DNA from: Heterodera schachtii
Taxonomy: Eukaryota > Nematoda > Chromadorea > Rhabditida > Heteroderidae
DNA: 64,000 bases
Assembly: GCA_023374025.1 (NCBI GenBank)
Contig: SIJG01000155.1
Coordinates: forward strand, 40,704-104,703
Reading direction: 5' to 3'
The notes under the pieces were generated by a model. The model did no database searches. It was not told the origin of the DNA and saw only the letters and a program-made list of their open reading frames with translations. The number at the start of each line of letters is the position of its first letter. Within the stretch, counting starts at the first letter, position 1. Shown piece by piece: positions 34,011-45,974 of the stretch. The translations under genes were made by a program, and so were the position numbers.

Positions 34011-37000
34011 ATGAGTGCCAGCAACAACAAAAAATCTTTGAAGAATGGCGGCGGTCGTCACGGTGCCACGGCAAATGCCAACAACAAAAAAGGTAGAAAA
34101 ATTGAATATCCAGGAGAGACGGGAAATATAACACCGAAGTTTTTGAATTTTGGGTTAATGCTCACAAAATGAACTTCTTTTTTTCCAGAATTTTAACCTC
34201 CTAACCCGATTTTGAGATTCGTTTTCGCACACTTTGTCGTTGTCCCTTTTCCTTATTTACGTGTTTTATGAATATGAGTGTCTAACCTCTCGCTATCTGC
34301 ACTCCTACATAAATACAAATACAAAAAATGAATCGATACAAAACAAATTTGCGAAACGAAACGAATGTCGAATTCTGTTTTTTTTTTGTTTGCCCACCAA
34401 ATTTAGCCATGCTCCGTGGTACGCCTCCCAAATTTTTGTACAATCGCTATTTCTGTTCAACATTTGTGCGCCAATTGGGTTCGGATGCCGAGTTGGAGCA
34501 GTACAGAAGGGCCAACACACTGCACCAACATGGGTTGAAAGATGGCCGAATTTACTTCGACTGTTCAAGGAAGGGATGTCCGTACAAAATGACAGCCATC
34601 AAAAATGGTCGGTTGTTTTTCGGTTTTCTTTTTTTTTCTGAGGGTCCCACCAATGGGAACCGGACAAAAGCACGCCGGTCGAACATGCCGCTAGAAATTT
34701 AAAAAAAATTTTCAAACAGAATTTTTTTAAGAAAAAATTTAAAAAAAAATTTTTTATAAGAAAATTAAAGAAAAGAAATTTTTGAAAATTTTCAGCGATT
34801 TATTTGGAATTTTATGATTTATGCTATTCTTTTAACAGAACGCCAAGAATGGGCTGTGTACGACAAAAATGCGCACAATCACAAAATTGTTCCGTTCCGA
34901 CCATACAATTTCAAAAGACGCGAACAGAAGGAAAAAGCAAGCGGAAGCCTTCCCGTAAATTTAAATGAAAAATTTACTCATTTAAATTTTAAAAAATGGG
35001 AAATTTCAATTTTCAGGGCCAATTGTCGGCCGAAACTCGCCAAAATGCCGCAGAAATTGACAGAACTTGCCGTTTCCGTTTAACATTTGTGCGCCAACTT
35101 GGTTCGGATGCCGAGTTGGAGCAGTACAGAAGGGCCAACGCACTGAACCAACAGCGGTTGAAAGATGGCCGAATTTACTTACACTGTTCAAGGAAGGGAT
35201 GTCCGTACAAAATGACAGCCATCAAAAATGGTCGGTTGTTCTGGGGACCGAAACGAAGGCCAAAATTTTCGGGGACGGGACAAAATATCGCCGCCAAAAT
35301 ATCGCCGGCAAAATATCGCCGGCCGAAATATCGCCGAGACAAAATATCGCCGCCAAAATATCGCCGGCAAAATATCGCCGGCCGAAATATCGCCGAGACA
35401 AAATATCGCCGCCAAAATATCGCCGAGACAAAATATCTCCGCAGAAATATCGCCGGCCGAAATATCGCCGAGACAAAATATCGCCGCCAAAATATCGCCG
35501 CCAAAATATCGCCTAGACAAAATATCGCCGCCAAAATATCGCCGGCCGAAATATCGCAGCCTGAAATATCGCCGAGACAAAATATCGCCGCCAAAATATC
35601 GCCGGCCGAAATATCGCAGCCTGAAATATCGCCGAGACAAAATATCGCCGCCAAAATATCGCCGGCCGAAATATCGCCGAGACAAAATATCGCCGCAGAA
35701 ATTTTTAAAAATTTTTTCATTCAAACCTAGAAATTTTTCATAAAAAAATTCGTAGGAAATTTCTTAGTAAGAAAACTTGAAGAAAAAAATTTTGAAAAAG
35801 TTTTCGGCGATTTTTTCGAAATTTTAAGAAAATTGCTGTTTTTCTCGCAAAATTTTCCAAAAAAAAAATTCAATGATTTTTTCTTGAAATTTTCTTTTAA
35901 AAAATTTCTTAAGGTTTTTTTCTTGAAATTTTCTAAGTTTGAAAATTTTTCTTTTTAAATTTCTGCGGCGATATTTTGTTTCGGCGATATTCCGGCGGCG
36001 ATATTTTGGGGTGTACCCAAATTTTCTTCGGCGGCGACCTTTCTTTCTTTTGTCGAAAATGATCATTTTCGAGTAGAATTTTGGCTGTTAAGCCATTTAC
36101 TCTAACCATCTTCCATTCTCTCATGCCCTACTATTGCCTGCTAATGCACTTCATTTCCCCGCCCCATTCCCCGATGAACGCGGCTTTTGCCGTTCAACAT
36201 TTTCGAAAGCGTCGTGGTTTGAAGGGCCCGTTTTCGAAACTTTTTTATCTTTAAAAAATTTTTGCGGCGGATTTAGCAATTAAATTTGTAAAGAAAATTA
36301 ATTTCAAATTTTTGGAAAAATCTGTTCTTTGTATCATTCGAAAGCTCTTAACATGCTCTATTAGCAGTACAAAAAGCGAAAAGATTTTCAAGCCTGGAAA
36401 AAATTTTATTAAGAAAAACTGCAAAAATGTCGACTTTTCGCGATTTTTCATGTATAACTTTTTTGCGAATTGTCTAATCGCGAAGCAATACCTTTGAAAA
36501 AGCTTCTAAACATGTTAAGCTTCCGAATGATATCAACAATGTTGGATTTGGACGACACAGAAAAAACGTATAGTGGAAAAACATGCTGGCGCCCAAACGC
36601 GTGGGCCCCCTGCTGGAGGGGGGGGCGGGGGTCCCGAAGCCCAAGGGTCTGGCCACGCCATTGCTATGTATTATATTTTCTGAAAGTTTGACACTTTTAT
36701 CTAAGGTTAGAATTTTTGTCCGGTTTGTATTCTCAGAAAATTCAAAAAAAAATTTAGCATTTCTTAATTTTCTCACTAAAAAAATTATTTATCCCATGTA
36801 TGTTATTCTCTTAACAGAACACCAAGAATGGGCTGTGTACGACAAAAATGCGCACAATCACAGCAAAATTATTCCAATCGGACAATATCATGCCGGAAAA
36901 CGCGAGCTGAAGGAAAAGGCAAGCGGAAACCTTTCCGTAAAATTTAATTGCAAAATTTACTCGTTAAAATTTAAAAAATGGGAAATTTCAATTTTCAGGG

Positions 37001-38083
37001 CAAATTATCGGCCGAAACACGCCAAAATGCCGCAGAAATTGACACAACGCCAACAACGTCCTCTGCTGCCGCTGCTGGTGGCGCCAAAATTCAAAATTCT
37101 GCCCAACAGACGCCGTCTCCGCCGGCAAAATTGTTCGAATTGGCACAATGTGAGAAAGAAATGAGGCAAATTGCGACAAAATGGAATTTGCTCTTCAGCG
37201 AAAAACGGTAATGAACATAAAAAAAAAATTGAATTCTTTTGCGGGTAATTTTCGAACCGTCTGTCCTCTTCTTTTACCACACACTTTCGCTGTCTCTCTC
37301 TCTTTCTCTCCATTTTGTGGAGGCAACATCTCTTATTGGTCCTCTCTAACTGTCAGTTTTTTTTCTCTATTCACTTGAGACTTAGTCAAATTTTTGTCGT
37401 CGATTCTCTAACTGTCTTTCCTCTTCTTTTCACACACTCTCTCGCTTTTTACTCTCTTCGTTTGCCCCTTCCCCCTCATTAATATGACAGTATCGTAATT
37501 CCTACCGTATTTAGTGGTTCTTATTTGTTTATGCCACCGCGGGACACCAAGGCGTTCAAGGACGGCGTTTTGTTGTCGCTCACTGACCGTGGCGATCACA
37601 TTCGTGTGAGTTTAGGCGCATATTAGCAGCCAGGAGAAAAAAAAAAAATTAAAAAACTTATTCGCGAAATTGGACATAAAATGGCAAAAAAATCGGATAT
37701 AAATTATTTGTGAAAAACGGTCTAAAAAAGCGAAATTTTCAACATTTTTTCTGCTTTTTGACACAAATTAATCATTAAAAATAAAATAAATTCAACCAAA
37801 TATTCTCTTAAAATTGAAACCCTACCGCCGATTATACCGCAATGGGAAATTTTTTACAAATTTTAAAATTTCAATAATTTTGACAGTTTTTTCATTATAA
37901 ATTGAGTGGGAAGGCATAGTTTTTAAAAATGAATTTTCCCCATTTTTCACACAGATGGATGAGTTCCGCGCGTTCCGTTCTCAGGTGGACAAAATTCAGC
38001 GTTGGCCAAAAGAGCGTGGAGAGGCGACGATCATGCGTCTGGCCAGTGATCAGTGTGCCAGAATGTTTGCCAACTATTCCTGA
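34011..38083 (+). CDS. FLYWCH-like zinc-finger protein, copy 3 (386 aa, intact)
   Basis: Exons 34011-34092, 34407-34607, 34839-34954, 35017-35230, 36818-36936, 36999-37207, 37515-37605, 37955-38083 sum to 1161 nt with all phases consistent and no internal stop. Module 1 spans exons 2-3, module 2 exons 4-5. Each carries C-x4-C (CSRKGC), a Trp in QEWAVY and H-x-H (HNH), the FLYWCH signature (known role: DNA or protein binding in the nucleus). The preceding motif RQLGSDAELEQYRRAN is a charged helix repeated in both modules. The C-terminal part (LFELAQCEKEMRQIATKWN, then GSYLFMPPRDTKA and the final exon ending MFANYS) is unrecognised but strongly conserved among copies. The start is chosen because the same ATG and downstream donor are kept in all complete copies. 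Intron 4 is 1.6 kb, enlarged by a tandem repeat and other inserts; introns 6 contain CT microsatellites. Likely functional, though expression is unproven. Confidence 0.85.
35280..35702. repeat. AAATATCGCCG tandem array inside FLYWCH intron 4
   Basis: About 420 bp made of units of 14-16 bp: aaaatatcgccgcc, aaaatatcgccggc, cgaaatatcgccgagac, with a higher-order pattern in the right half (two blocks of about 60 bp from 35521 and 35581). The paralogous intron at 47232-47265 contains only two units, so the array expanded in this copy. Two inverted units occur at 35965-36005. The array is free of stops in several frames on both strands, which is a composition effect. It adjoins the donor of exon 4 within about 50 bp. 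Confidence 0.93.
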
Positions 38084-40227
38084 TCAAGCCATGGATTATT
38101 ATTGCTAATGATGACTGATTTCTGGGGAATTTTGATCAACCTTAAAAAAATTTTGGTGTTACTTTTTCTTATTTTTTTTTTCTTTTACATATTCCTTTTA
38201 ATAATCGAACCCTTTTTTAGGTTGATAAACTTTTTTTTGTAATTTAAATCCACCACATTTTAAAGCACAAAATCGAATTTGGATAAAATTAAAATAGAAT
38301 TTTCATTAAATTTATGCTAAAATTGCAGAAATATTATTAAAATAGTTACAACTAGAGACCGGCGCGGGATTTTGCGGGTCCCAGGGATTAATCCCACGGG
38401 ATCCCCTCCCGCAAAGAATTTTGAGTTCCAATCCCGCAGCGGGATCTGCAAATTTGGTTTTTTGTGCGGGATTCTTCGGGATTTCACTGATTTTTTGAAA
38501 ATTTTAAAGAACAGAATTCCAAATTTTTAGAATGAATTTATAATAAATTCAATAAAATTAAATCCATTTTTTATTTAAAATTTCATCTAGAATTTTAAAG
38601 AAATTTCCCGGCGGCGCCTATCGGCACTGCCGGCAGCTTTTACTTATTAATCCTTTAGAAATTGAGTCAAAAAGTGCGACATTTAGTCAATTTTAGATAA
38701 AATCTGCGCAGCGGGAGCCGCATTTTTGAAATTTTCGGTGTTTAATTACAACTCAATAAGTTTCCGATTCTGAAACGTAAATGCGAAGTTCAAAAAAATA
38801 AAATAAAAGAATTTGGGTTTGAATTTGAGTTTTGTATTTTATTGATTTTGCTGAATTAATAATTAAAATGAAAAAATATTTAATTTTAAATGGGCATCTA
38901 TTTGTAAAAGAACATACATATAAAGTTAAACAACAGACATAAAGTTACATGAGGCAGTTGTTGTCCAGCCTAGAAAGTGATGGAAGGGACGAGGGAAATC
39001 GGCGATTGGATTTAGGAGAAAGAAAAACGCCTAATCTCCGGGCCCTGAACCAATGAGCTCCCCAGTAATCCCATGTGTGCCCACTAGCAGCGGTCATCTT
39101 GGTCTTCATTGGATAATTTATTTTGTGCTTAAAAATAAAATTTTAAAATAATACAAAAAGTTGTTGTTTTTTTTTTGAGAATTTTTCTATTGTTTTAATA
39201 ATTGACAATCTCTTAATTTTTTTTTTTTTTTTTTTTTGCTTTTTAATCGCTCTTTTGTGGCGCGGTTTTGCATAATGCTTATACGGGCTATTTTTTTACG
39301 AACTGCCCATTGTACGAACTGCCCTGATCCCAAAAAAATTGAAAAATATTCTATCCCAGTGGGGAATTGAACCCAAGGGAAAATTGATGAAAAGCAAAAG
39401 GTTTGGTCACTAGACCACATTTGAACTTGATCAAAATTTCTCCTTATCCACCACTCCTACTCTTTTCTCACCAGACCCCCATTCTTACCATGTTTATTTA
39501 GTCCCGTCGGGGCCGGGACCTGAAAAACCGGGATTACCGTGCCGGTCTCGCCCAGCTCTAATTTAAACGAGTTTCAATAAAGAATTAATTTTTATTTAAA
39601 AAAATAAAAAATTCCATTTATTCTAAAATGGAAAAATGACCTATAGGTCTCAATTCAAATAGGCTTTAGTTAAATATATAATTTTACAAGGACCACACAA
39701 AAACAGTTTGAGTGTTGATCAAAAAAGTCTTTTACAGCAACTTGGTCCGATTACTCTTTCATAGTGACCGGTGCACCCCAATACACAGTGAAAAATAGGG
39801 AAAATTTTGAAAAAAATTCCTAGGGGGTTGGGAAAATTTTTCTGGAAATTTTAAGTTGGCCAATTATAAAGAGTATAAAATCCTCTACCGGTTTGCTTTT
39901 TGAATGAGGGTCTGCGACTTAAACCCGCTGAGGTATGGGCACTTCAATTTTGATATCACTTTTTTTATTGGCACATTTACTAAATCAATTTTATCATTCG
40001 AAGACAATAATTTTTGTCGTTCGTGTATATAAAATGCATATAAAAATATTAAATTTTTTAATTAAATTTTTTCATAAAATCAGTAAAAAATTGATTTCTG
40101 TGCTAGGAATAAGTGAATTATCAATTTTGAAAATATTTGTTGAAGAGATATAATTGAGTAGTAATATGCAATAAAAACCGAATAAATTATTAAAACAAAT
40201 TCGTAATTCGATCTACCAAAAGTAAAA
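38084..40227. repeat. Intergenic segment with long composite repeat
   Basis: 38084-38350 is FLYWCH 3' flank shared with the other copies. A composite repeat spans about 38352-39559. It starts tagagaccggcgcgggattt, contains cccgcagcgggatctgc words, one GC-rich cassette (38603-38640) and a tRNA-like core on the minus strand (39350-39425, with gtggtctagtgaccaaacct and gggttcaattccccac), and ends ctcgcccagctcta. The shorter relative is 29454-29749. From 39713 to 39910 a fragment of the spacer repeat lies in inverse orientation (compare 15900-16160). The remainder before 40228 is AT-rich. No gene is supported. Confidence 0.6.
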
Positions 40228-40837
40228 ATGAATTTGTGGCATTTAATATTTTTTATATTTTGCTTTATTTATAACATCGAAACCGGCAAAATACGGCCAA
40301 ATTTTGATGAAATATTTGGCGAAGAATGGGACAAAAATGAAAGTGAAGAAAATGGTACCAAATCAAGTGATCAAATGAAAAATGATCAGAATATTACCAA
40401 AAGTGATCAAAATACGAAAATGGAAACAAATGATCAACAGAAAAGAAAAAGAATTCAAAAATTTGAAGCAATTAAAGAAAATTGAAGCAAAAAAGAAGAT
40501 ATCAATGGAAAGAGAACAACAAATTGAGAGTAAAATTGGAAAATTATTAGGCGTAAGTCGCGACAAAATTTACAAATGGAAAAATGAATTAAAATTTTAA
40601 AAAATTAAAATGATGAAAAGAATTTTTATATTCATTTATTTTGATATTTTTTTGTTTAATGCAAGTTGAAAATTCATGCAGATGCTCAGCAATTGGAATA
40701 TGTGAAAAGAAGTGAGGAAATGAAATTAAGAAACCCAACGATAAGTGATAGTAAAATTGCCGAAATCTTTGGGTAGCAAACGAACCAGCTTAATCGGATG
40801 GAAGAAGAAGTTCGGCACGGCACCGAATCAAGTGTGA
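40228..40837 (+). pseudogene. Secreted protein with helix-turn-helix-like repeats, copy 2
   Basis: ATG at 40228 gives MNLWHLIFFIFCFIYNIETG, a signal peptide, then KIRPNFDEIFGEEWDK as in the minus-strand copy at 30065-30823. The HTH-like repeats follow: KLLGVSRDKIYKWKNEL near 40540-40597, and, after a stop and AT-rich break that may be an intron, EMKLRNPTISDSKIAEIF joined to SKRTSLIGWKKKFG, ending in a TGA at 40837. The first part and repeat 1 are in different frames because of a one-base difference near 40370 relative to the sister copy. A second one-base shift lies in the turn of the last repeat (tttgggtagc). Hence probably a pseudogene, unless the indels are sequencing errors. It lies 240 bp upstream of a second secreted-protein gene on the same strand. 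Confidence 0.68.
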
Positions 40838-41074
40838 AATAAACGACGCTGAAGTTTCTCGATAATTCCCTAAAATAAATACATTTAATGCCCTAATTAT
40901 CATTAAAAATTTTCAATTTTATATAATTTTTTTCGTTTTTTGAATTTTTAAACAATTTATTTAATGCACTAAAAACACAAAATCCGTGTGAGATCGAAAG
41001 TCCGACTCCTAACCCCCCCAAATTTTTCTCATTCAAAAAAGCCGTAAAAAATAAATATTTAAATTTTATTTAAA

Positions 41075-41918
41075 ATGAATTACATTTTTATTATAATAAT
41101 TTCCTTTATTCTTTTTTGTTTTGCTTGTACCAAAGAAAATGTGATAGAAATTGTCCAGCATAAAACAAGTAATTTTTTGAAAGTTTTAATTGTTGTTAAT
41201 AATCATTTATCATTTAAGAGCCTTCCCATCTCTCAGTTTTAATTAATGGACAAAGTAATAAAATCAAATTTAAATAAAAATATATTTTATATTTTTATGA
41301 ATTCAGAGTTTGACTTTGACAAGTTCGGTGCGCATGTTTCGGATTATCGTGCTGACCGAAATGATTTAATTGACAAACCAATGTTAGTAAATGTTTAAAT
41401 TTCCGAAAGTTTTCACTAATTAAGGGCAATGAATTTTTTTAAATAAATCTTCTATAAACAAATTCAAAATGCCACCTTATTAAAATTTTCTTTTGAACAC
41501 AATAAGATCCCATAAACTATTTAAAAATTTACTATTAAACCCATATTCAATTTTAAACATTTAAAAGGGAATGCAATTCGATGGCCTTTTTGGAAGCAAA
41601 AAACGATCCCATATTGGTGTTTGACGAATTGATGTTCAAATGGTTGGCATTCTCAGAAGCAGATAATGTGGCAAAAACAACCGCCACCATAACCTCTTCC
41701 AATGGCAAATTAGAACTGTGGACTTTGTGATTGATTTTGTCATGAAAGTGGCCAATGTGGACACGTTTTTGTGGCCAAAATTGTTGTACGGTATTGACGA
41801 GCTGCGCAATCAGTACAATAGCGGTAGCAATAATCCGCAGATGCCCTCATTAAGCTTTGCGTATGATAAAAGCACACGCAAAGTTTGGCTTTCCAAAGGC
41901 ATAATGTCATGCTTATAA
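41075..41918 (+). pseudogene. Secreted 175-residue family, frameshifted copy
   Basis: The gene order and exons match 53241-54091: exon 1 starts MNYIFIIIISFILFCFAC (signal peptide), exon 2 reads KFDFDKFGAHVSDYRADRND, and exon 3 begins at the same aaaag acceptor and ends KVWLSKGIMSCL at 41918. In exon 3 a base is missing in atggcaaattagaactgtgg compared with atggcacaattagaactgtg, and a few codons are missing just before it, so the frame is lost between FSEADNVAKTT and MDFVIDFV. All other elements are intact. The inactivation is recent or is a base-calling error in a run of similar bases. Confidence 0.8.
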
Positions 41919-42738
41919 GAGAAAAGAGAGGATCGTTGTTTTTTTTGAAAGTTTATTGGAGACTGTCGTGACCTTTATTTAGATGGTATTCATTATTTTT
42001 TATCTTGTGGTAATCTAATCATTTTTTTAAATTAGTGATTATTAGTAAAGCCTTAAATTATTGTATTTGTAGAATGTAAATATTTTAAAAAATAATAATT
42101 TTGTTATAAGCCACGCGGAAAATAAGATTTTCATTTTCCCCAATTTGATCAACTAGCGAATTTTCATTTTGATTATATTGTTGAATTTTTTTTTGATGTT
42201 CATCACTTTCAATGTTTGGTCGGATTTTGACGGAAATATTTCCAGTATATTTTCGATAACTAGGAGCTTTGATTTAAAAAATCAACTAAGATGGAGACGG
42301 ATCGGAGGGCCTGCTGGGCAACAGATGGAAGGCATGACAACTTTATAGTGATCCGTTTCTAAAATATTCATTTTAAAGAGAGGTTATTATAAATGTGTTA
42401 ATTAAGATAATTTGAAGGAAAAGCTCAGTTATCAAGGCAGATAAAAACGAGAGTTCATATTTATGAATGACTAAAATTTAAAATAATTTAAATTTATTTA
42501 AAAAGACATACAAATTAAATAAACAATTTCAACAGAGTTTACTTCTTGTGCCTATTTTAAAGAATTCATTCACGCAATTGGAAATTGCTCGCTTGCTGAA
42601 ATTTTCAAAATTTGGGTTTGAAATTATTTCTTGGCCTCCCTTTTTGAATTTTTGGGTGAACTTTTGTGCATTTTTGGTCTTTTGATTAATTGTGATTCGA
42701 AAATCTCGGCCGTTTTCATGACGATGTTCAGTTGGAAC
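41919..42738. repeat. 3' flank of the secreted gene, conserved in the array
   Basis: Nearly identical to 54092-54683, apart from a segment at about 42415-42650 that is absent from the second copy. It holds AT-rich sequence and no conserved protein frame. The final part (ttgattaattgtgattcgaa, then cggccgttttcatgacgatg) may be the end of a further gene fragment, but I cannot identify it. Confidence 0.6.
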
Positions 42739-42893
42739 TAGGGTTGGTCGGGACCGGGAATTTTGACAAAAACCGGGACCGGAAATTTTCGGGTTGAAAA
42801 CCCGGGACTTTTTGGCTGGAAAAACCGGGAAAAAACCCGGGAATTTCCCGGTCCCGGTCAAAATTTGTCAAAACCGGGACTGGGTACTCAGTT
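42739..42893. mobile_element. GC-rich hAT MITE remnant fused to a P450 exon
   Basis: Starts TAGGGTTGGTCGGGACCGGG and consists of the same cccggtcccgg, ttttggctgg and tgggtactcagttg words as the intact MITE at 4441-4614, in inverse orientation. The distal end has no matching inverted repeat: it passes directly into P450 coding sequence (gcttgacattgatcc). An equivalent fused copy lies at 54684-54838. Confidence 0.7.
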
Positions 42894-43222
42894 GGCTTGA
42901 CATTGATCCTCTTCCGGCCTCAGCCCATTATTACGCATTTGGCGGCGGTCCTCGCATTTGCATTGGCATGCGATTTGCACTTTTGGAGGAGAAAATGGCA
43001 CTTGTGCGACTGTTGCGGCGCTATTCACTGGCCAAAACTGAGCAAACGGAGGTGACGAAAAGGGCAAATTTAAAATTTAATTATAATTAAAAATATTTAA
43101 TAATTTTTTGTTATTTTTAGAAATTGCTAAAGGTCAATTCGCAAGTTGTGCTTAATCCTGGCGCAGTGATGGTACATTTGAATTTAAGAGAAGAGAATTT
43201 TGAAGAAAATCAATTTGACTGA
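42892..43222 (+). pseudogene. P450 3' fragment, copy 2 (haem-binding exon and last exon)
   Basis: Two exons corresponding to exons 12-13 of the gene at 9023: 42892-43051 with [20 protein letters not shown], and 43121-43222 reading [18 protein letters not shown]. The rest of the P450 is absent. The exon is preceded by MITE sequence ending actcag, which supplies an AG acceptor in the same place and phase as the original; reading also continues open upstream into the MITE. The stop differs: the terminal TGA of the parent became GAA, so the C terminus gains a few residues. Without the I- and K-helices it cannot be an enzyme. Confidence 0.88.
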
Positions 43223-45974
43223 ATTTAAGGAAAATTTGTAATAAATTTATTAAAATATTTCACACAAAATGTTTTTATGTAAAAGATATTTATAAAAATA
43301 ACTCAGTGAATCCTTTACATTTTGATACTTTTCCGACAATAATCGTAATAAATAATAATCGTAAGTGATGTAAAGCAACCAACTAAATTTTGCTTCATTA
43401 GTATCATTTGATAGCTCAAATTTTCTCTGTTAATTTTCAAGATTTGAAAAAGAAAAATCGTGAAATTATATGGTATTTTTATATTTGTTGTCAAGCTGTT
43501 CCTTAATTTTTCATTTTAAAATTTCAGTTTTTTTCAAGCTGATCTTTTAGTCACAAAAAAATAAATAATTCAAACGCACCAAAAAATGAAATTTTAAATA
43601 AATTAATGCAAAAAAATACATTCAAAAATGCTTATCTACTATATCCTAGAAGCTTCAAACAACCAAAGGAAAAGATATCCCGAAAATGGCGTGAAGTCGG
43701 TCGATAAAATTTCAGAAAAAATACCTAAGGGCTGGCAAATTTCTATGAAAAAATCATTATATGGGCACAAAACACTCGTGGTGTTATTGATAAACAAAAA
43801 AGAATATTGTAATATATTTCAAAAATGGATAAACTTAAAAAAATGTTAGTGATTTGGCGCTCAAGCCGACTCCAACCGAATGCGACCCCTGCGGCCATAT
43901 CAGATGCATTCCTGCAGAGTGTGACTTAAGCGACATGCGCCGAAAATCCACTCATGGCCAAAGTCCAGCCCACCGCCTCAAATCGGACGCGAGACGGCAC
44001 GCAGACACCACGGAGACAGCGCACGTTACTTCCGTAACGCATGTCATCAAACCGTGAACACGGGGGGAAACGGCGCCGGCGAGCAAATCGCACTGTTAGA
44101 GTAGCGATGTTCCTTTTATAGAAAGTTTGAATATCAATGTTTGATTATTTGATGGGATGTGAATTCGGCAAGGGAAGGCAGAGAAAGGGGTGCACTACAT
44201 CGCTCACTCTCGTTTCTTTACCAACAAATTGGTGTACTATTTCTCGATTTTTGAGTCCAACCAAAACTCGGACTTTTCATCCGTTTCTTAGTACACGTCT
44301 TTTGGATTAACACAAGGAGTATAGGTCATAGGCCTACCATCCAAAAGGCAATTCGGTAGAGAATTAGGTCAATTTTCCAGAAAAATTTGCCTAACCCCTT
44401 AGGGATTTTTTCGAAAATTTCCCAGATTTCAAGCCCCAGATCACCATGAAGGAGTGATCTGTTGGTGTAAAAGACCTTTTTGATCTGTGCCAAAAGTTAG
44501 CCTGGCAGAAACTTTTCCAGAATTTTTTCTTTGCATAAAATGTTTTTTCATCGAGTAAAACCTTGTTTCCATACTTTTGTTAAGCCAAAAGTGGGGTCAC
44601 TTTGGTTACGCACCCGTAACTTTTTGATGGATTGAGTGATCGGGATGTCAATTGACCTTTTAACTAAAGTAATATTTTAGGGCTTTATTTTGGCATACAA
44701 AATTTTTTCGTTCAAGCACTCATCTTTTGAAAACTCGGTTTGAAAAATTTTTAAAATTTATTTCCATACTTTTGTCAGTGACTGTATGTGTATCATTCAT
44801 TTATTTATTTTTGCTTTTTTTTTTTTGAATTTTTCGTGGTCTAAATGGGGTTCCCTTCTTTTGATAAATTTAAGCAGAGTGGCCAAGTGTGTTTATTTCT
44901 AAGATTTGTGCTTATTTCAGCATTACGTGTTTATTTTTGGATTTGAAAAAAATACATTTTTATTTCACTTTCTTGAGTGTAAAATGCCCCAAAATTTCAG
45001 TGAAAATCTGTTAAAAAATGGTCAAAATTTCTATTTTTCCTCCGGCGGCGCCTTTCGGCACCGTCGGGCCCCCAAAACTTATTTATTTCATAGAAAATTG
45101 TCTCAAAATCTCAAAAATTGGTCATTTTTTTGGTGAAAATCTGTTAAGAAATTGCATTGAAATTTAAAAAAATTTTCCCGACTCCGCCTACCGCCGCCGC
45201 CGGACCCCCCTCCCCCCCGGTTCCCAAGAAGTTTTGGAAAAAACGCGCCGCAAAAAAAACATTTTTATTGTTTTTTAAATTTTGATTATTTTCCAAATCT
45301 GATTTTTGACCCCAAATGAAGATTTTTGTCGGACAAATGCTGATTTTGAAAATTTTCAGTTGAAGACCTTGTTTTAACGCGAATAAAATTTGTTTTAATT
45401 TTTTTCATGTTTTTATTGCGTTTCCTTCACGCTACTATTAATTTTAGAAAAATCTTCTTTTTGGGGTCCGAATCTTAGTTTTTGAGCCATTTTGTCTTAT
45501 TAAAAAAAAAAAACTTGGCCACTCTGAATTTAAGGCATTTTGTGCTTTTAAATTGTTTTTGTTTTATTTGACTATATACACACATTACGCCAAATTTTCA
45601 AAATCATTATATATGTATTTCTTAAAGTTCTTTTGAAGTATTCGATGCTTTTCGACCTTGCAAACCACGCATATGAGATCCATTCAAGCTAATTTTATCA
45701 CGAACTCGAAAACAAACAAAAAACATGAAAATTCAAACAAAAAAACATCGAAATTGTAGGTTACGAAAAATTTTTTTCGTACAACAACATTTTTTTAAAT
45801 TTCAAGTTTTAGATTCGGAATTGGCTTCGATGGATGTGTCATATTCTTGACCAGCCACTCTGAAATGACCCAGAAATTCTTCATTTTCGAGGCCTCCACC
45901 CCAACGAACTTAGCTGTCATTTACATAAAATTTAAAAAAAAATTAATTAAGATTCATCTAAATCCGCAATCATT
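43223..45974. repeat. Spacer of array unit 3
   Basis: Third copy of the spacer (compare 14753-19030 and 31268-34010). It lacks about 80 bp near 43775 present in the others and has a small deletion at the 1043-bp hAT target (gagtgatctgttggtgtaaa). It contains the complete 652-bp hAT. No conserved open frame is seen. Confidence 0.75.
44875..45526. mobile_element. Complete 652-bp non-autonomous hAT
   Basis: Inverted ends CAGAGTGGCCAAG at 44875 and its inverse (acttggccactctg) finishing at 45526. Target duplication aatttaag at 44867-44874 and 45527-45534. The body has subterminal tgtttatttctaagatttgt words and two GC-rich cassettes (45045-45080 and 45175-45255). Copies at the same position in units 1 and 2 have lost the right end, so the insertion predates the duplication of the three units. 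Confidence 0.94.

Noticed and set aside
35280..35702. CRISPR-like array
   Set aside because: Units are 14-16 bp and contiguous, with no spacers of constant length and no cas genes; the window is eukaryotic.
35175..35743. Long overlapping open frames on both strands in the AAATATCGCCG array (up to 244 residues)
   Set aside because: The repeat unit happens to lack stops in most frames; peptides are low-complexity (for example AAKISPRQNIA) and the array lies in an intron of a well-supported gene.
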